DNA of 20,539 nucleotides from Pseudomonadota bacterium (GTDB lineage Bacteria; Pseudomonadota; Alphaproteobacteria; Reyranellales; Reyranellaceae). The stretch spans positions 1 to 20,539 of the forward strand of contig JAEZHS010000100.1 of the NCBI GenBank assembly GCA_023436825.1, given 5' to 3'. The notes under the pieces are model-generated. The model ran no database searches and was not told the DNA's origin. It worked only from the letters and a program-made list of their open reading frames with translations. Of the stretch, positions 1 through 7,251 are shown piece by piece (the first letter of the stretch is position 1; each line of letters opens with the position of its first letter). Made by a program: the position numbers and the translations under genes.

Positions 1-50
1 TCCCTGAGGACCGCCGGCGCATCCTGGACGGCAGTAGATCGTCCGATCGA

Positions 51-485
51 TCAGCGCTGCGGGATGTGCGGCGAGATCACGTTGCCGCGCGCATCCAGGC
101 GATTGCCTTCGCTGTCGTAACGGAAACCGTACTCGTCCCTCATCGTGGCCTGCCGCGGACCGGCGGCATCCATGGGAACCGGCTCCGGCCCGGTCGCGTG
201 GTCGCGTTCGAGCTTGTTGCTGCCCGAGGCCCGTGGCCGATCGGGCACGGTCGTCATCGGCTGCGCGGCGGGTGCGGTCGCCATGTTGCCGCCGTAGTTC
301 ATGGTGGCGCTGCCGGGCTGCATGCCGCCACTGGGACCCGGCTGGTCGCCGGGCTGGCGGACCCAGTCGTTGCGGCCGATCATCGGACGGCCATAAGGGT
401 CGGTGGGCTGGCCGGCAGGCATGGTCTGCGCATAGGAAACGCCCGCCGTGGCGATGAGCGCGAGCGTAAGCAACGTACGTTGCAT
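51..485 (-). CDS. small secreted protein of unknown function
   Basis: A 144-residue protein that I do not recognise. Residues 1-20 (MQRTLLTLALIATAGVSYAQ) form a clear Sec signal peptide with a likely cut after SYA. The mature part is rich in Gly, Pro, Met and Gln, has no predicted membrane segment and looks disordered. It ends in a more ordered-looking tail, EYGFRYDSEGNRLDARGN, which resembles short YD-type repeats found at the ends of other small exported proteins. The ATG at 485 is chosen because a perfect GGAGG lies about 8 bases upstream and the signal peptide begins there. The frame is open further upstream, but an earlier start would bury the signal peptide. The gene follows the enolase-like gene on the same strand after 79 bases, and its strong ribosome site suggests it is well translated. 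The gene is clear; the role is unknown. Confidence 0.8.
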   Translation of the reverse strand: MQRTLLTLALIATAGVSYAQTMPAGQPTDPYGRPMIGRNDWVRQPGDQPGPSGGMQPGSATMNYGGNMATAPAAQPMTTVPDRPRASGSNKLERDHATGPEPVPMDAAGPRQATMRDEYGFRYDSEGNRLDARGNVISPHIPQR

Positions 486-564
486 GGGGACACCTCCTTC
501 GAAAGATGGATGTCCGGTCAACGTCCCCCCTCCGGCCGGGTTGCCACTGCGCACCAAATGCACT

Positions 565-1668
565 TCAGGTCAAGACGGCAATCTTCTTGCGCTCGATCAG
601 CTTGAAATCGATGGCCGCCCCCAGGCCCGGCCCGTTCGGGACGTGCACCAAGCCGTCGCGACCGACCACGATGTCCTGCTCCAACCCGTATTTCTGGGCG
701 CCGTCCGGCAGCAGAACCTCGAAGAACTCGGTGTTCCGGATCGAGGCGATGACATGCAGGTTGGCGACGTTGTTCAGCGAATTGCCGCCGTGATGGACCT
801 CGTAGTTCATGCGGAACGATTCGGCCAGGTGCGCGGCCTTCACCAGGGTGGTGATGCCGCCCTTCACGGCGACGTCGCCGCGCAGGTAGTCGGTGGCCTG
901 CAGCATGATCCAGGGCTGATAGGAATCGAGGCCAGTGATCGGATACTCGGTGGCCAGGATCGGGATCGAGAGCTGCTGTTTCAGCTTCACGTAATTGTAG
1001 ATGTCCTGGTCGGCGAGCGGATCCTCATACCAGTGGAAGTCCATCTCCTCGACGGCGCGCCCGACGCGCACGGCTGCCGGATAGTCGTAGGCCCAGGTCG
1101 AATCGAGCATGATCGTGAAATCGCCGACGGCGTTGCGCACGGCCTCGCACACCTTGATGTCCTCTCGCCACCGTGTCGGCGGATGGATCTTGTAGGCCGC
1201 CCAGCCGTTCTCCTTGAACTCGACGGCCTGCTCGGCATAGGCGCTGGCCGAAGCGAGCACGGCGGAGCTGGCGTAGGCCGGCACCGATTCGCGGTAGGTC
1301 CCGAGCAGGCGATGGATCGGCTGGCCGACCGCCTTGCCCAAAAGGTCCCAGAGGGCAACGTCGACGGCGCCGATGGTGCGCACGCCGGCCGGGCGCTGGC
1401 GCTTCCACAGATCGGCGACCAGCGCCTCGCGATGGAGAGGATTGCGGCCCATCAGCATAGGCTTGAGATGAGTGATCAGGCCCTGCCCATCGATCGCTGC
1501 CGAGTTCGAGGCCGAGCCCAGGAAGGCATGGCCTTCGACGCCGTCGTCGGTGGCGATGCGCAACAGTCCGAGCGCGCTCGAACCGGCGAATTTGCTGTGC
1601 TGGCCGTATTGCGTCGGCGGAATGTCGTCCCAGGCGAACAGCGTCAGGCTGACGTCGGTGATCTTCAT
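565..1668 (-). CDS. enolase-superfamily enzyme (mandelate racemase/muconate lactonizing type)
   Basis: A 367-residue protein of normal length for the mandelate racemase subgroup, whose members abstract the proton alpha to a carboxylate (racemases and acid-sugar dehydratases). The N-terminal capping domain covers about residues 1-125 and the barrel about 130-350. Metal ligands are visible as D189 (MLDS), E215 (WYEDP) and E241 (ATEYP). The Asp-His dyad is D265 (RGDVAVKGG) and H292 (YEVHHGG). On the barrel strand that carries the Lys-x-Lys motif of mandelate racemase, this protein reads K160-I-H162, so the second lysine is replaced by histidine. The ATG at 1668 is preferred over the upstream ATG at 1725 because GGGAG lies 8 bases before it and the fold begins with MKITDV. 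It is cytoplasmic. The substrate cannot be named; a sugar-acid or hydroxy-acid dehydratase is the most likely class given the nearby transporter and isomerase. Confidence 0.88.
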   Translation of the reverse strand: MKITDVSLTLFAWDDIPPTQYGQHSKFAGSSALGLLRIATDDGVEGHAFLGSASNSAAIDGQGLITHLKPMLMGRNPLHREALVADLWKRQRPAGVRTIGAVDVALWDLLGKAVGQPIHRLLGTYRESVPAYASSAVLASASAYAEQAVEFKENGWAAYKIHPPTRWREDIKVCEAVRNAVGDFTIMLDSTWAYDYPAAVRVGRAVEEMDFHWYEDPLADQDIYNYVKLKQQLSIPILATEYPITGLDSYQPWIMLQATDYLRGDVAVKGGITTLVKAAHLAESFRMNYEVHHGGNSLNNVANLHVIASIRNTEFFEVLLPDGAQKYGLEQDIVVGRDGLVHVPNGPGLGAAIDFKLIERKKIAVLT

Positions 1669-1773
1669 GGCGTCGTCTCCCTCGGGTCTTTCCGGCAGCC
1701 GGAAGCGCCGTTCGCTGATGTCCATCGGCCTTGGGCGCTTCGCTCCCTCGCGGCTTCAGTATAGACTTCGGAC

Positions 1774-2499
1774 ATGACCGACAAAGCCCGAGCCGAACTG
1801 GCACCGACCGGCGTTCTGCGTGCCGGCATCAACCTCTCCAACTTCCTGCTGGTCACCGGCCGCACCGCCGACGGCGATCCGGTCGGCGTAGCGCCCGACA
1901 TGGCCAGGGCGATCGCCGATTCGCTCGGCGTCCCGGTCAAGTATGTCAGTTTCAAGTCGCCCGGCGAGCTCGCCGACCAGGCGGGCAAGGACGCCTGGGA
2001 CATCGGCCTGATCGGCGCCGAGCCGCAGCGCGCGGCGGTGATGACCTTCAGCGCCGCCTATGTCGAGATCGAGGCGACCTACATGGTGCCGCCGGGCTCG
2101 CCGCTGAAGTCGATCGCCGATGTCGACAAGAAGGGCGTGCGCCTTGTCGTGTCGGCGCGCTCGGCCTACGGGCTGTGGCTGGAGAACAACTTCAAGAACG
2201 CGACCCTGATCCAGGTCGCCGGCCTCGACGGCGCCTTCAACAAGTTCCTGGAAGACAAGGCCGATGCGCTGGCTGGATTGCGGCCCGGTCTCCTGAAGGA
2301 TCTCGAGAAGCATCCGGAGCTGAAGATCCTCGACGGCAAGTTCACCGCCGTGCAGCAGGCCGTCGGCTGCAACAAGCCCGCCGCGGAGGGCGCCCGCTAC
2401 ATCGCGGCGTTCGTCGAGAACGCCAAGAAGTCGGGCCTGGTGGCGAAGCTGATCGAAAAGCACCGGGTCAAAGGCCTGTCCGTCGCACCGCTGGCGTAG
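1774..2499 (+). CDS. family-3 solute-binding-protein-like protein lacking a signal peptide
   Basis: A 241-residue protein with the two-lobe fold of family-3 (amino-acid type) ABC binding proteins. The order is GVLRAGINLSNF, then VGVAPDMARAIA, then DIGLIGAEPQRAAVMTFS, then SIADVDKKGV. It begins directly with the mature-type sequence and has no signal peptide. An in-frame TAG at 1762-1764 excludes a longer N-terminus, so as read it is cytoplasmic. R86 occupies the place of the carboxylate-binding Arg. The usual GTT loop is replaced by SARSAYG, and Leu169 stands where receptors have the ammonium-binding Asp. No Shine-Dalgarno sequence is visible; TATAGA at 1760-1765 could be a -10 box giving a nearly leaderless mRNA (tentative). 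The gene is divergent from the enolase gene and 23 bases before the cupin, so the two probably form a unit. A cytoplasmic ligand sensor or an enzyme built on this fold is possible. Confidence 0.82.
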   Translation: MTDKARAELAPTGVLRAGINLSNFLLVTGRTADGDPVGVAPDMARAIADSLGVPVKYVSFKSPGELADQAGKDAWDIGLIGAEPQRAAVMTFSAAYVEIEATYMVPPGSPLKSIADVDKKGVRLVVSARSAYGLWLENNFKNATLIQVAGLDGAFNKFLEDKADALAGLRPGLLKDLEKHPELKILDGKFTAVQQAVGCNKPAAEGARYIAAFVENAKKSGLVAKLIEKHRVKGLSVAPLA

Positions 2500-2521
2500 A
2501 GCCATTTGGCGTAGAGCCATT
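2492..2521 (+). repeat. perfect 15-bp tandem duplication at a gene end
   Basis: TGGCGTAGAGCCATT occurs twice back to back, at 2492-2506 and 2507-2521. The first copy contains the TAG stop of the binding-protein-like gene. The second ends two bases before the ATG of the cupin gene. It looks like a replication-slippage duplication that lengthened the space between the two genes by 15 bases. Confidence 0.9.
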
Positions 2522-2522
2522 C

Positions 2523-2984
2523 ATGCCCAAGGTCGACGTTGCCGCCGTGCCGAAGCGTAAAGGTTCGGGCTATCCGGCACCGTTCGACGCCCCTTTGGCT
2601 GACCGAATCCGCCAGCGGTTGGGCGATGCCGGCGGTCTCGCTGATTTCGGCGTCAATCTCATGCGTCTGCCGCCCGGCAACTGGTCCAGCCAGCGACACT
2701 GGCATTCGCACGAAGACGAATTCGTCTACGTGCTCGAAGGCGAGCTAACGCTGATCGAGGATGACGGCGAGACGGTGCTGCGGGCCGGCGATTGTGCAGC
2801 CTTTCCGAAAGGCACTGGCAACGGCCACCACTTGATCAACAAATCGGGCGCGATGGCAGTGTATCTCGAAGTCGGCTCACGCGCTCCCGCCGACGTCACC
2901 ACCTGTTCCGACATCGACATGATGAGCGCCAACGCCGACGGCCGGTTCGTGCACAAGGATGGCAAGCCTTATTCCAAGCCCTGA
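2523..2984 (+). CDS. cupin-domain protein
   Basis: A 153-residue single-domain cupin. The first cupin motif is present as H59-W-H61 followed by E66 and then G73, matching HxH-x4-E-x6-G. The second motif runs G89 to N106 (GDCAAFPKGTGNGHHLIN) and supplies the fourth metal ligand, H102 or H103. A metal-binding, probably cytoplasmic protein is therefore expected. Small cupins of this kind include sugar isomerases, dioxygenases and metabolite-binding proteins, and the sequence does not decide between them. The ATG at 2523 is the first in frame after the upstream gene; the ribosome site is weak, so translation may be coupled to the preceding gene. The gene ends facing the ABC operon, and its stop abuts the ATPase remnant. 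Its place beside an enolase-type enzyme and a binding protein suggests a role in the same catabolic pathway. Confidence 0.85.
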   Translation: MPKVDVAAVPKRKGSGYPAPFDAPLADRIRQRLGDAGGLADFGVNLMRLPPGNWSSQRHWHSHEDEFVYVLEGELTLIEDDGETVLRAGDCAAFPKGTGNGHHLINKSGAMAVYLEVGSRAPADVTTCSDIDMMSANADGRFVHKDGKPYSKP

Positions 2985-3038
2985 GAGCTCGCTAATGACG
3001 AGCTGCTTGAGCTCGGCGGTCTGCGGATTGCCAAAGGC
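2985..3038 (-). pseudogene. 3'-end remnant of a second ABC ATPase gene
   Basis: The minus strand encodes AFGNPQTAELKQLVISEL, which aligns without gaps to the last 18 residues of the intact ATPase next door, VFVNPRTAEFKQFVGSEL (12 identical). The similarity stops at 2985, exactly where the convergent cupin stop codon begins, and the fragment has lost its own stop. Upstream of about 3040 nothing ATPase-like remains. The codons differ from the intact copy at many third positions, so it looks like the tail of a diverged paralogue, not a fresh copy. It is short, so chance cannot be fully excluded. Confidence 0.6.
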
Positions 3039-3066
3039 GGGCACCGAGGAGCAGTCGTTCGACGAC

Positions 3067-3810
3067 TCAGAGTTCCGACCCGACAAACTGCTTGAACTCG
3101 GCCGTCCGCGGGTTGACGAACACCTCGGCTGTGGGGCCGGTCTCCCACACCCTGCCCTTGTGCATGAACACCACGATGTCGGCGACGCGGCGGGCGAAGC
3201 CCATCTCGTGCGTCACGCTGATCATGGTCATGCCCTGGTGCGCCAGGTTCTCCATCACGCCTAAAACCTCGGCGGTGAGCTCGGGGTCGAGCGCCGACGT
3301 CACCTCGTCGAACAGCATGACCTGGGGCTGCAACGCCAACGAGCGGGCGATGGCGACGCGCTGCTGCTGGCCGCCGGAAAGCTGCTCGGGATAGGCGGCG
3401 ACCTTGTCGGTCAGGCCGACCATGGCCAGCACCTCGGCCGCCCGCCGCTTCGCTTCGTCCTTCGACTGCTTCTTCACCAAGGTCAGCGCCAGCGTGATGT
3501 TCCGCTCGACGTTGAGATGGGGAAAGAGATTGTAGCTCTGGAACACCATGCCGACGTCGCGGCGCAGCTGGGCACGCGCGGCGCTGCCCGGCCGGCCGAC
3601 CGGATGGCCGCACACCGTGATCCCGCCGGCCTGCACCGTTTCCAGGCCGGCAATGCAACGCAGCAGCGTGCTCTTGCCCGAGCCCGAGCGACCGACGATG
3701 GCCACGGTCTGGCCGCGTGCGACGTCGAGGCTGACGCCGTCGAGCACGCGCAGCGGCCCGAATTCCTTGACGACCTTGTCGACGCTGATGACCGACTCAT
3801 CTGCCGGCAT
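3067..3810 (-). CDS. ABC transporter ATP-binding protein, polar amino-acid (GlnQ/HisP) family
   Basis: A 247-residue ATPase that powers uptake through the two permeases encoded just upstream. Walker A is GRSGSGKST at residues 40-48, followed by a Q-loop in VFQSYNLFPHLNV. The ABC signature is LSGGQQQR, Walker B is VMLFDE, the D-loop is SALD, and the switch histidine lies in SVTHEM. Length and the FPHLNV and PRTAEFKQF sequences fit the GlnQ/HisP/ArtP group. The ATG at 3810 lies inside the preceding permease gene (14-base overlap) and has a strong AGGAGG about 6 bases upstream, so translation is coupled. A hairpin (AGTCGT-CGA-ACGACT, 3053-3067) follows directly after the stop but has no T-run. 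It is the last gene of the operon. Family assignment is firm; the ligand is not known. Confidence 0.95.
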   Translation of the reverse strand: MPADESVISVDKVVKEFGPLRVLDGVSLDVARGQTVAIVGRSGSGKSTLLRCIAGLETVQAGGITVCGHPVGRPGSAARAQLRRDVGMVFQSYNLFPHLNVERNITLALTLVKKQSKDEAKRRAAEVLAMVGLTDKVAAYPEQLSGGQQQRVAIARSLALQPQVMLFDEVTSALDPELTAEVLGVMENLAHQGMTMISVTHEMGFARRVADIVVFMHKGRVWETGPTAEVFVNPRTAEFKQFVGSEL

Positions 3811-4444
3811 GCGCCCTCCTTTCCAGCGTGCGGGCGGCCACCGAAAGCGGGTAGCACAGCACGAAATAAATGGCGGCGACGGCGGTGAAGATCGCGAACG
3901 GCTCGAAGGTCGAGTTGTTGACGATCTGGCCGGCGCGCGCCAGCTCGACGAAGCCGATCACCGAGGCGAGCGAGGTGTTCTTCACGATCTGCACCATGAA
4001 ACCCACGGTCGGCGGAATGGCGATGCGCAGCGCCTGCGGCAGGATCACGTAGGCGTATTGCTGGAACGGGTTGAGTCCCAGGCAGTCCGACGCCTCCCAC
4101 TGGGTCTTCGGCACGGCCTCGATGCAGCCGCGCCAGATCTCGCCCAGAAAGGCCGCGGCGTAGAGCGTGAAGGAGATGCCGGCCGCGACCAGCGGGTCGA
4201 GCTTGTAGCCCAGGATGCCCAGGCCGAAGTACGCCAGGAACAGCACGATCAGCAGCGGCGTGCCCTGGATGAGCTGGATGTAGCCCCAGGCGATCCCGCG
4301 CAGCAACGAAGACCTGGAGACGCGCATCAGCGCGATCGGCAGGCCGACGATGCCACCCCCCACGAAGGCGATCACCGACAAGAGGATCGTCCAGCGCGCC
4401 GCCTCGACCAGGTAGATCAGATGGTTGAAGCTGAGCTGGATCAC
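3797..4444 (-). CDS. ABC transporter permease, HisM/GlnP family (second permease)
   Basis: A 215-residue inner-membrane permease with about five hydrophobic segments. The cytoplasmic EAA-type coupling motif, EIWRGCIEAVPKTQWEAS then CLGLNPFQQ, docks the ATPase. The opening GYIQLIQGTPLLIVLF is characteristic of the HisMQ/GlnP group. The start is GTG at 4444, ten bases after the stop of the first permease gene, with GAGG about 8 bases upstream. No in-frame ATG would give a complete first membrane segment. It probably forms a heterodimer with the permease at 4455-5138, as HisQ does with HisM. Confidence 0.93.
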   Translation of the reverse strand: MIQLSFNHLIYLVEAARWTILLSVIAFVGGGIVGLPIALMRVSRSSLLRGIAWGYIQLIQGTPLLIVLFLAYFGLGILGYKLDPLVAAGISFTLYAAAFLGEIWRGCIEAVPKTQWEASDCLGLNPFQQYAYVILPQALRIAIPPTVGFMVQIVKNTSLASVIGFVELARAGQIVNNSTFEPFAIFTAVAAIYFVLCYPLSVAARTLERRAHAGR

Positions 4445-4454
4445 GGTGACGTCC

Positions 4455-5138
4455 TCACAGGGGCGTCCCCAGCCGGCGGCGGCGCTCGAACAGGATCAGG
4501 CCGATCGCCCAGAAGCCCAGGCGATAGAGCGCCGACAGCGCGAGGTAGACCACCGCCACGATCACGTAGACCTCGAAGCTCCTGTAGGTGTCGGACTGCA
4601 CGAGGTTGGCGGTGGCAGTGAGCTCCTCGGCCGAGATCTGCGAGGTGATCGAGGAGGCGAGCATCAGCAGCACGCCCTGGCTCCCCAGCGAAGGATAGAC
4701 CCGCTCCATGGCGGGCAGCAGCACGACATGCAGGATGGTCTGGAAGCGCGTCAGGCCGAGACAGTCGGCGGCCTCGAGCTGGGTGCGCTGGATCGATTCG
4801 ATGCCGGCGCGCATGATTTCGGTGGTGTAGGCGCCCATGTTGATGGTGAGCGCCAGGACCGCCGAGACCTCGGCCGAAAGCTTCAGCCCGAGGCTCGACA
4901 GGCCGAAATAGACGATGAAGATCTGGATCAGCAGCGGCGTGTTGCGGATGATCTCGACATAGCCGCCCGCCACCCGACGCAGCACCGGCCCGCCATAGAC
5001 GCGGGCCAATGCGCAGATCGTGCCGACGATGAAGCCGAAGGCGATCGACAGCACGGTGAGCTGGATGGTGAGCCAGGCCCCGGCGACGAAATCCGGCCAT
5101 CGCTCGGCCAGGAACTCGAAGTCGAATTTATAGGACAT
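4455..5138 (-). CDS. ABC transporter permease, HisQ/GlnP family (first permease)
   Basis: A 227-residue inner-membrane permease. It has a short N-terminal tail, a first membrane helix around residues 18-45 and the family sequence GGYVEIIRNTPLLIQIFIVYFGL. The EAA coupling loop reads EIMRAGIESIQRTQLEAA then CLGLTRFQT. It is clearly paralogous to the following permease, supporting a heterodimeric pore. The ATG at 5138 lies 25 bases after the binding-protein stop, and the gene is transcribed in the same direction as all operon members. Confidence 0.93.
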   Translation of the reverse strand: MSYKFDFEFLAERWPDFVAGAWLTIQLTVLSIAFGFIVGTICALARVYGGPVLRRVAGGYVEIIRNTPLLIQIFIVYFGLSSLGLKLSAEVSAVLALTINMGAYTTEIMRAGIESIQRTQLEAADCLGLTRFQTILHVVLLPAMERVYPSLGSQGVLLMLASSITSQISAEELTATANLVQSDTYRSFEVYVIVAVVYLALSALYRLGFWAIGLILFERRRRLGTPL

Positions 5139-5163
5139 GGCTCACACCGGCGGTGTCCCGCCG

Positions 5164-5967
5164 TCAGCTTCCCGACTTGGCCAGAAGCTCGTCGGTCGGG
5201 ATGTCGACGCCATGATACTGCTTGTAGATGGCGGCGAGCTTGCCGTTCTTGAGATTGGTCTTCACCCAGTCGTTGATCCAGGCGAGAAGCTTGGGATCGT
5301 CCTTGCGCACGCCGATGGCAAGCCAGTTGGTCTGCATCGTGATCTTGGGCTCGACCGTGCGGGCCGGGTTCTTCTTGCTGATGGCGGGCAGCAGCGAGCG
5401 CGCCGTCGCCAGGATATCGGCCTGGCCCGATGCCACGGCAACCGCCATGGTGGCATCGTCCTCGTAACGCACGATCTGCGCGCCCTTGGCCTGCTTCGTC
5501 AGGTCGCTGTCCTGGGTGGTGCCGCGCACGACGGCGACCTTCTTGCCGTCGAGATCGGCCAGGCTCTTGATCTGCACGCTCTTCAGGCCGGCGACCACCG
5601 ACGGGTGGTCGGCATAGGGGACCGAGAAGTCGATCACCTTGGCGCGGTCGGGCGTGATCGACAGCGTCGAGACGACGATGTCGGCCTTGTTGGTCTGCAG
5701 CATGGGGATGCGGCTCGGGCCGGTCGTGGTGACGATCTCGAGCTGCACGCCGAGATCCTTGGCCAAAAGCTTGGCGAGATCGACGTCCGAGCCGGTCGGC
5801 TGCATCTTGTCGTCGGTCATGCCGAAGGGCGGGATCGCGGTGTCGATGGCGACCCGGATCTTCCCGGCCTTCTTGATCTCGCCGAGCGTGTCGGCGAAAG
5901 CCGGCGCGCCGAACGGAAGGATCAGCGCTGCGCCTCCGATCAGGCGCAGCAGGGAACGCTTTTTCAT
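5164..5967 (-). CDS. periplasmic solute-binding protein, family 3 (paralogue A)
   Basis: A 267-residue exported protein that delivers ligand to the permeases. Residues 1-25 are a Sec signal peptide (KKRSLLRLI core, cut after PAFA). D42 and R108 (SITPDRAK) match the ligand-pocket positions of GlnH/HisJ, and R108 would bind a carboxylate. The loop VVRGTTQD is also present. At the position of the Asp that binds the alpha-ammonium group in amino-acid receptors (GlnH RADAVLHD) this protein has A189 (QADILATA). The ligand may therefore be a carboxylate without an alpha-amino group; this is an inference from one key residue. The gene starts 7 bases after its paralogue B and is roughly half identical to it by eye. 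It was probably formed by tandem duplication. Confidence 0.93.
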   Translation of the reverse strand: MKKRSLLRLIGGAALILPFGAPAFADTLGEIKKAGKIRVAIDTAIPPFGMTDDKMQPTGSDVDLAKLLAKDLGVQLEIVTTTGPSRIPMLQTNKADIVVSTLSITPDRAKVIDFSVPYADHPSVVAGLKSVQIKSLADLDGKKVAVVRGTTQDSDLTKQAKGAQIVRYEDDATMAVAVASGQADILATARSLLPAISKKNPARTVEPKITMQTNWLAIGVRKDDPKLLAWINDWVKTNLKNGKLAAIYKQYHGVDIPTDELLAKSGS

Positions 5968-5974
5968 GATGGAC

Positions 5975-6769
5975 CTACTGCTGGCTCAGGATGACGTCGG
6001 GCAGGCCGTTACCGTGATACTTCTTGTAAATCGCGTCCAGCTTGCCGTTCTTGAGGTTGGCCAGGATCCACTTGTCGACTTCCTCGAGCAGCCGCTTCTC
6101 GTCCTTCTTGACGCCGATGGCGAGCTTGAAGGTGTCGAGCACGAACTTGACCTCGACCTGGCGGGCCGGGTTCTTCTTGTCGATCGGCGCGACCAGCAGC
6201 TCGGCGGTCGAGAAGATGTCGACCTGCCCCGACAGGAAGGCCTGCGCCTCGGTGGCGTCGTCCTCGTAGCGCACCAGCTTCATGCCCTTGGGGCCTTCCT
6301 TGGTGAGCTGGGTGTCGTGCGTCGTGCCGCGCACGGTGCCGACGGTCTTGCCGTCGAGATCGGCCATGCTCTTCAGCGCGACGCTCTTAGGCGCGGCAAT
6401 GACCGTGCGCAGCACGGCATAGCCCTTGGAGAAGTCGATGACCTTGGCGCGCTCGGGCGTGATCGACAGCGTCGAGATCACGAGATCGGCCTTGCCGGTC
6501 TGCAGCGCGGGAATGCGCGCGGCGCCGGTCGTCGGCACGTGCTCGAACTGCAGGCCCCAATCCGCAGCCAGGAGCTTGGCGGTCTCGATGTCGGAGCCCG
6601 TCGGCTGCATCTTGTCGTCGGTCATGCCGTACGGCGGCACGCCGAGATCGACGGCGATCCGGATCTTGCCGGATTTCTTGATATCATCCAGCGCATCGGC
6701 ATTCGCCACCTGCGCAAGACCCATGACTGCAATCGCCGCGATGGCGATGCCTGACAACACCCTCTTCAT
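5975..6769 (-). CDS. periplasmic solute-binding protein, family 3 (paralogue B)
   Basis: A 264-residue exported binding protein with a signal peptide at residues 1-24 (cut after VANA). It shares the sequence DDKMQPTGSD with paralogue A, along with SITPERAK (R107) and VRGTT. The ammonium-binding Asp of amino-acid receptors is again replaced by alanine, A189 in GQVDIFSTAE. The ATG at 6769 is chosen because GGAGG precedes it by 5 bases and the signal peptide begins there; the frame is open further upstream but that part is not protein-like. It is the first transporter gene after the isomerase, 35 bases away. Two different receptors feeding one permease pair would widen or tune the substrate range, as LAO and HisJ proteins do for one transporter in enteric bacteria. 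Confidence 0.93.
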   Translation of the reverse strand: MKRVLSGIAIAAIAVMGLAQVANADALDDIKKSGKIRIAVDLGVPPYGMTDDKMQPTGSDIETAKLLAADWGLQFEHVPTTGAARIPALQTGKADLVISTLSITPERAKVIDFSKGYAVLRTVIAAPKSVALKSMADLDGKTVGTVRGTTHDTQLTKEGPKGMKLVRYEDDATEAQAFLSGQVDIFSTAELLVAPIDKKNPARQVEVKFVLDTFKLAIGVKKDEKRLLEEVDKWILANLKNGKLDAIYKKYHGNGLPDVILSQQ

Positions 6770-6804
6770 CGTTTCCTCCAACCACACACTCGTTGTTTGA
6801 ACTT

Positions 6805-7251
6805 TTACCGGCCCGCATCCATGTCGGCGAGCTTGGCGACGCGACGGCGGAATTCCTCCGCGGTCGAGAATTTCGCGTCGAGATAGGCCGCGATCAGATC
6901 CTTGGCGAGCCAAGGCCCGACGATCTGCGCGCCGATGCACATGACGTTGACGTCGTCGTGCTCCACGCACTGATGCGCTGAATGCACGTCGTGGCAGACC
7001 GCGGCGCGGATGCCCTTCATGTTGTTGGCGCCGATCGAGGCGCCGACGCCGGTCCCGCAGATCATCAGGCCGCGCTCGGCCTTGCCCGAGGTGATGGCGG
7101 CCGCGACCTTGCGGGCGACGTCGGGGAAATCGACCGGATTGGGATCGTAGGACCCGACGTCCTCGATCTCATGGCCCTGCTCCTTCAGGAAGGCCAGCAT
7201 TTCGGCCTTCATGGGAAAGCCGGCATGGTCCGATCCGACGACGATCTTCAT
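6805..7251 (-). CDS. rpiB: RpiB/LacAB-family sugar-phosphate isomerase
   Basis: A 148-residue enzyme of normal length for the family, which interconverts aldose and ketose phosphates such as ribose 5-phosphate and ribulose 5-phosphate. D8 (GSDHAG), the catalytic C65 in ICGTGVGASI and H98 in the VEHDDVN segment correspond to active-site positions of E. coli RpiB (C66, H99). The ATG at 7251 shares one base with the stop of the regulator gene (TGATG), so translation is coupled. Members of this family found in catabolic operons often act on sugars other than ribose, for example tetrose or allose phosphates. Being second in a transporter operon under a FadR-type regulator suggests a dedicated catabolic role. 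The family is certain; the physiological substrate is not. Confidence 0.93.
   Translation of the reverse strand: MKIVVGSDHAGFPMKAEMLAFLKEQGHEIEDVGSYDPNPVDFPDVARKVAAAITSGKAERGLMICGTGVGASIGANNMKGIRAAVCHDVHSAHQCVEHDDVNVMCIGAQIVGPWLAKDLIAAYLDAKFSTAEEFRRRVAKLADMDAGR

Noticed and set aside
448..1764. A 438-codon plus-strand frame over the enolase-type gene
   Set aside because: It is antisense to a gene with intact metal and catalytic residues, and its composition is rich in Asp, Gly, His and Val as expected of a shadow frame.
3053..3067. Hairpin directly after the ATPase stop as a terminator
   Set aside because: The stem is six base pairs with a three-base loop and has no T-run, so it is too weak to annotate as a terminator.
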